Shown here: positions 61,189-64,000 of the stretch, piece after piece | Numbering within the stretch: position 1 is the first letter of the stretch | Layout: the number at the start of each line of letters is the position of its first letter | Assembly: GCA_963711095.1 (NCBI GenBank) | Contig: CAVQCX010000010.1 | Span: 1 to 64,000 of the forward strand | Origin: CAVQCX01 sp963711095 | GTDB lineage: Bacteria; Pseudomonadota; Gammaproteobacteria; Chromatiales; Chromatiaceae | Length of the DNA stretch: 64,000 nt | Reading direction: 5' to 3' | The notes under the pieces: model-generated | Told to the model about the DNA's origin: nothing | What the model saw: the letters and a program-made list of their open reading frames with translations, nothing else | The model's database searches: none | Translations under genes and position numbers: made by a program

Positions 61189-63256
61189 GAAGGCCGACCT
61201 GCTGTTCGAGATCGGCACCGAGGAGCTTCCCCCCAAGGCGCTCCGGTCCCTGTCCGAGGCATTGGCTCGGGGGCTGGTGTTAGGCCTGGACAGGGCCGAG
61301 CTGAGTCATGGAGCCGCTCAGTCATACGCCACCCCGAGGCGTCTGGCGGTGGTGATTGAAGGCTGCGCGAAGCGACAGCCCGACCGGGCTGTCGAGCGCC
61401 GGGGACCAGGTGTGGGCGCCGCCGTGGACGCTGAAGGGCGGTACACGGCAGCCGCCGTTGGGTTCGCCAGATCCTGCGGGGTCGAGGCCCATCAGCTGCA
61501 ACGGCTTAGCACTGAGAAAGGGGCGTGGCTGGTATTCAGGGCCCAGGAGAAGGGCCGCGCCGCGGCGGAGCTGCTGCCGGGGATCGCCGAGGAGGCTCTG
61601 GCGCAGCTGCCGATTCCCAAGCGGATGCGTTGGGGCGCCTCGGATGCCTTGTTCGTGCGCCCGGTGCATTGGGTGCTGTTTCTGCACGGCAGGGAGGTGG
61701 TGCACTGCCGGCTGCTCGATGCGGAGTCCGGACGCATGACCCGCGGGCACCGCTTTCATCACCCCGGGGCGATCTGGATCTCCCAACCCTCCGAGTACGC
61801 CAGCGCGCTCGAGGAGACCGGTCAGGTGCTGGCGGATTTCGCCGTCAGACGCGAGCGCATCCGCGCGCTGGTCATTCAGACCGCCGTGACGCTCGGGGGC
61901 GAAGCCGAGATCGACGAAGGGCTGCTCGAAGAGGTAACGGCCCTGGTCGAGTGGCCGGTGGCCATTGCAGGGGGCTTCGATGAGCGTTTTCTGGAGGTGC
62001 CGCACGAAGCCCTGATTCTCACGATGAAGCAGAATCAGAAGTATTTTCCGCTGTTCGACGGCGAAGGGCGCCTGATGAGCCACTTCGTCACTGTCGCCAA
62101 CATCGACAGCGCGCGCCCCGAGCTGATCAAGGAAGGTAATGAGCGCGTGATCCGTCCCAGGCTCGCGGACGCCATGTTCTTCTGGCATCAGGACTGCCGT
62201 AAGAGCCTGGAGGACCGTATCGAGTCGCTGCATTCGTTGGTGTTCGAGCACCGACTGGGGAGCATGCACGAGAAAACTCTGAGGATTGCTCAGCTTGCCA
62301 GCCTGATCGCGCGGCCAATCGGGGGGGAGGGGGCACTCGCGGAGCGCGCCGGGATGCTGAGCCGCTGCGATTTGATGACCGAGATGGTGTACGAATTCCC
62401 GGAGATGCAGGGGATCATGGGCTCCTATCTGGCCAAACGCGACCGGGAGCCTGAAGAGGTTTCGCGGGCGCTGCAGGAGCTCTACATGCCGCGTTTCTCG
62501 GGCGATCGGCTTCCGGAGACGCTCACGGGTGTTGCCATCGCGCTGGCGGACCGACTGGACACCCTGGTCGGGATCTTCGGTATCGGGCAACGCCCCACCG
62601 GCGACAAGGACCCGTTCGGATTGAGGCGTGCCGCGCTAGGCGCCCTGCGCATGATGGTAGAGAAGCGCTTGCCCTTGGACCTGGAAGGGTTGCTGGACGT
62701 GGCAGCGGCATGCTTCGGTGAGCGAATCGGGCCTGGGACAGCCGAGTCGGTCTACGATTTCATGATGGACCGTCTGAGAGGTTATTACGCGGAGCTTGGC
62801 GTGGCGAGCGATCTGTTCGAAGCCGTCGCCGAGCTGCGTCTGGGATCTCCTGCCGATATGGATCGGCGGATCCACGCGGTTGCGGCCTTCAGGCAACTGC
62901 CGGAGGCCCAGGCCTTGGCTGCGGCCAACAAGCGCATCCGCAACATCCTGCGCAAGACCCAGGAGACCTTCCCGGACAGCCCTGATCCGGGACTGTTTGC
63001 GGAGGAGGCGGAGATGGCTCTTGGCCGGGAGATCGAGTCTCTGGCGCCCCGGATCGAGCAGCTGGTGGCGTCGGCCGACTACGCGGAGGCATTGCGGGCG
63101 CTCGCCGGACTCAGAGCCCCGGTGGATCGGTTCTTCGACGAGGTCATGGTGATGAGCGAGGACCTGGTGCAGAGGCGCAATCGACTGGCGTTGCTCGCAT
63201 CTCTTGCACGGCTGTTCGGCGGGGTCGCCGAGATTTCTCGTCTACAGTGGAGCTAA
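61181..63256 (+). CDS. glyS: glycyl-tRNA synthetase beta subunit
   Basis: 691 residues from ATG 61181. DLLFEIGTEELPPKALRSL at the N-terminus; FLEVPHEALILTMKQNQKYF; TEMVYEFPEMQGIMGSYLA (HD-like region); GQRPTGDKDPFGLRRAALGA; C-terminal DALR-like anticodon/tRNA-binding domain (RNRLALLASLARLF). Binds tRNA-Gly and completes GlyQ. Overlaps the MazG-like gene by 10 bp. Confidence 0.98.
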   Translation: MSEKADLLFEIGTEELPPKALRSLSEALARGLVLGLDRAELSHGAAQSYATPRRLAVVIEGCAKRQPDRAVERRGPGVGAAVDAEGRYTAAAVGFARSCGVEAHQLQRLSTEKGAWLVFRAQEKGRAAAELLPGIAEEALAQLPIPKRMRWGASDALFVRPVHWVLFLHGREVVHCRLLDAESGRMTRGHRFHHPGAIWISQPSEYASALEETGQVLADFAVRRERIRALVIQTAVTLGGEAEIDEGLLEEVTALVEWPVAIAGGFDERFLEVPHEALILTMKQNQKYFPLFDGEGRLMSHFVTVANIDSARPELIKEGNERVIRPRLADAMFFWHQDCRKSLEDRIESLHSLVFEHRLGSMHEKTLRIAQLASLIARPIGGEGALAERAGMLSRCDLMTEMVYEFPEMQGIMGSYLAKRDREPEEVSRALQELYMPRFSGDRLPETLTGVAIALADRLDTLVGIFGIGQRPTGDKDPFGLRRAALGALRMMVEKRLPLDLEGLLDVAAACFGERIGPGTAESVYDFMMDRLRGYYAELGVASDLFEAVAELRLGSPADMDRRIHAVAAFRQLPEAQALAAANKRIRNILRKTQETFPDSPDPGLFAEEAEMALGREIESLAPRIEQLVASADYAEALRALAGLRAPVDRFFDEVMVMSEDLVQRRNRLALLASLARLFGGVAEISRLQWS

Positions 63257-63594
63257 AGGAGGTGGACCAGGATTCCTATGCAGCTATGCTTGCGGCGGTG
63301 CGGGCGTTTCATGAAAAGCACCGGTTTCGCGAGGCCGGCGGGGAAGATCTCATCTACCGGGTCGCCCTGATGGCTGAGGAGCTTGGCGAGATCTCGGCCT
63401 GTGTCACCAAGGGCAAGTCCGGGGCGATGCTTGCCGAAGAGGTCGCCGACCTTTTGATTCTCGTCATGGGCACGGCCATCGCAGCAAACTTCGATCTGGG
63501 GCAGGCGTTCTGGGACAAGATGGAGAAGCTGGATCGGCGCGAGGCCCGGATGGTCAATGGCCGGATCAGGGTCTCGGAATTCCGGGGCCTCTAA
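63247..63594 (+). CDS. MazG-like nucleotide pyrophosphohydrolase
   Basis: 115 residues from GTG 63247, overlapping the glyS end. The all-alpha NTP-PPase metal site is visible: VALMAEELGEISACV (ExxE) and AEEVADLLILVMGTAI (ExxD). Single-domain form; hydrolyses a nucleoside triphosphate (possibly non-canonical) to the monophosphate. Placed between glyS and gmhB and translated with them. Confidence 0.85.
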   Translation: MELKEVDQDSYAAMLAAVRAFHEKHRFREAGGEDLIYRVALMAEELGEISACVTKGKSGAMLAEEVADLLILVMGTAIAANFDLGQAFWDKMEKLDRREARMVNGRIRVSEFRGL

Positions 63595-63615
63595 GAGTAA
63601 GCGCTTACTATCAAT

Positions 63616-64000
63616 ATGCGCCTTATTATTCTAGACCGTGACGGGGTCATCAATGAGGATTCCGACGCGTTTGTGAAGTCGCCGGAGGAATGGATTGCGA
63701 TCCCCGGAAGCCTGGAGGCTATCGCCCAGCTCAATGGGGCGGGCTGGCGGGTCGTGGTGGCTTCGAACCAGTCCGGGATCGGCCGCGGCCTATTCGATGT
63801 TCTGACTCTCAATGCCATCCACGACAAGCTGCACCGGGAGGTGGCGCGCATGGGTGGTCAGATCGAAGGGGTCTTTTTCTGCCCCCACACCCCGGAAGAT
63901 CACTGCGGCTGTCGCAAGCCGAAGCCCGGGCTGCTAAAGGATATTGCCGAGCGCTTCAACGTGGAGGCTCGAGGGAGTCCCCTGCGTAGGGGACAGCCTG
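63616..64000 (+). CDS. gmhB: heptose-1,7-bisphosphate 7-phosphatase (GmhB), partial
   Basis: 128 codons are in the window and the frame continues past the end. ATG 63616. HAD motif I LIILDRDGVINEDS (nucleophile Asp), SPEEWIAIPGSLEAIAQLN, motif II VVVASNQSGIGRG, and the zinc loop FFCPHTPEDHCGCRKPKPGL. GmhB dephosphorylates D-glycero-D-manno-heptose 1,7-bisphosphate in LPS core precursor synthesis. Normally next to glyS in gammaproteobacteria. Confidence 0.93.
   Translation, partial: MRLIILDRDGVINEDSDAFVKSPEEWIAIPGSLEAIAQLNGAGWRVVVASNQSGIGRGLFDVLTLNAIHDKLHREVARMGGQIEGVFFCPHTPEDHCGCRKPKPGLLKDIAERFNVEARGSPLRRGQP

Noticed and set aside
1..64000. tRNA, rRNA or CRISPR arrays
   Set aside because: No cloverleaf, rRNA-like stretch or repeat-spacer pattern noticed on reading; a dedicated scan was not possible.

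Overview
This window is a GC-rich chromosomal segment of a gammaproteobacterium. Gene orders of that class recur in it: dapF-DUF484-xerC, hslVU-DUF971-ubiE-ubiJ-ubiB, gpmI-envC-ctpA, a rhodanese gene with secB-gpsA-trmL, glnA-DUF4124-ntrBC, and glyQS followed by gmhB. A free-standing TusA next to a PP-loop sulfur-transfer-like protein, a type 1B dihydroorotate dehydrogenase and many small mobile repeats fit the Chromatiales and related sulfur bacteria best. That lineage call is an inference from gene content, not a measurement.

Layout. 0-8 kb is a transposon graveyard: three REP-associated (Y1, HUH) transposase genes, all damaged; an intact IS110-family element; IS3 and IS91 fragments; REP-like inverted repeats; an AT-richer FkbM methyltransferase; and a secreted cysteine-rich protein gene broken by a 20-bp tandem duplication. 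8-13 kb holds an acetate transporter, a FadL-type porin, a GST-like protein, a DUF202 protein and about 1 kb with no gene. 13.5-29 kb is a signalling region: a histidine kinase and sigma-54 activator pair, a lipoprotein made of five repeated modules, and an RsbW/STAS/SpoIIE-type partner-switching set placed with a ferric-reductase-like membrane protein and a PhnD-type sensor kinase, followed by a sulfotransferase-chrA pair. 29-64 kb is mostly conserved housekeeping: Na/Pi transport, lysine and peptidoglycan precursor synthesis, chromosome dimer resolution, the HslUV protease, ubiquinone synthesis, cell-division hydrolase activation, glycolysis, protein export, glycerol-phosphate synthesis, tRNA modification, pyrimidine synthesis, nitrogen regulation with glutamine synthetase, and glycyl-tRNA synthetase. 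The last gene (gmhB) runs off the window.

Main points of interest. (1) The IS110 element has, upstream of its recombinase, a predicted two-loop bridge RNA whose four short guides match the element's own ends and its present insertion site, in the order known for IS621. (2) UbiJ and UbiB are one open reading frame. (3) Two copies of a ~240-bp MITE, in opposite orientation, each have a perfect 5-bp target duplication; one splits an endonuclease V gene remnant. (4) Five single-base insertions break three otherwise intact genes, and all lie in GAG/CTC contexts, four of them in GGAGCTC. This looks like systematic sequencing error or a local mutational rule. (5) The 20-bp duplication in the secreted-protein gene is reversible in principle.

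All assignments come from reading the sequence and from memory of protein families; no database search was run.
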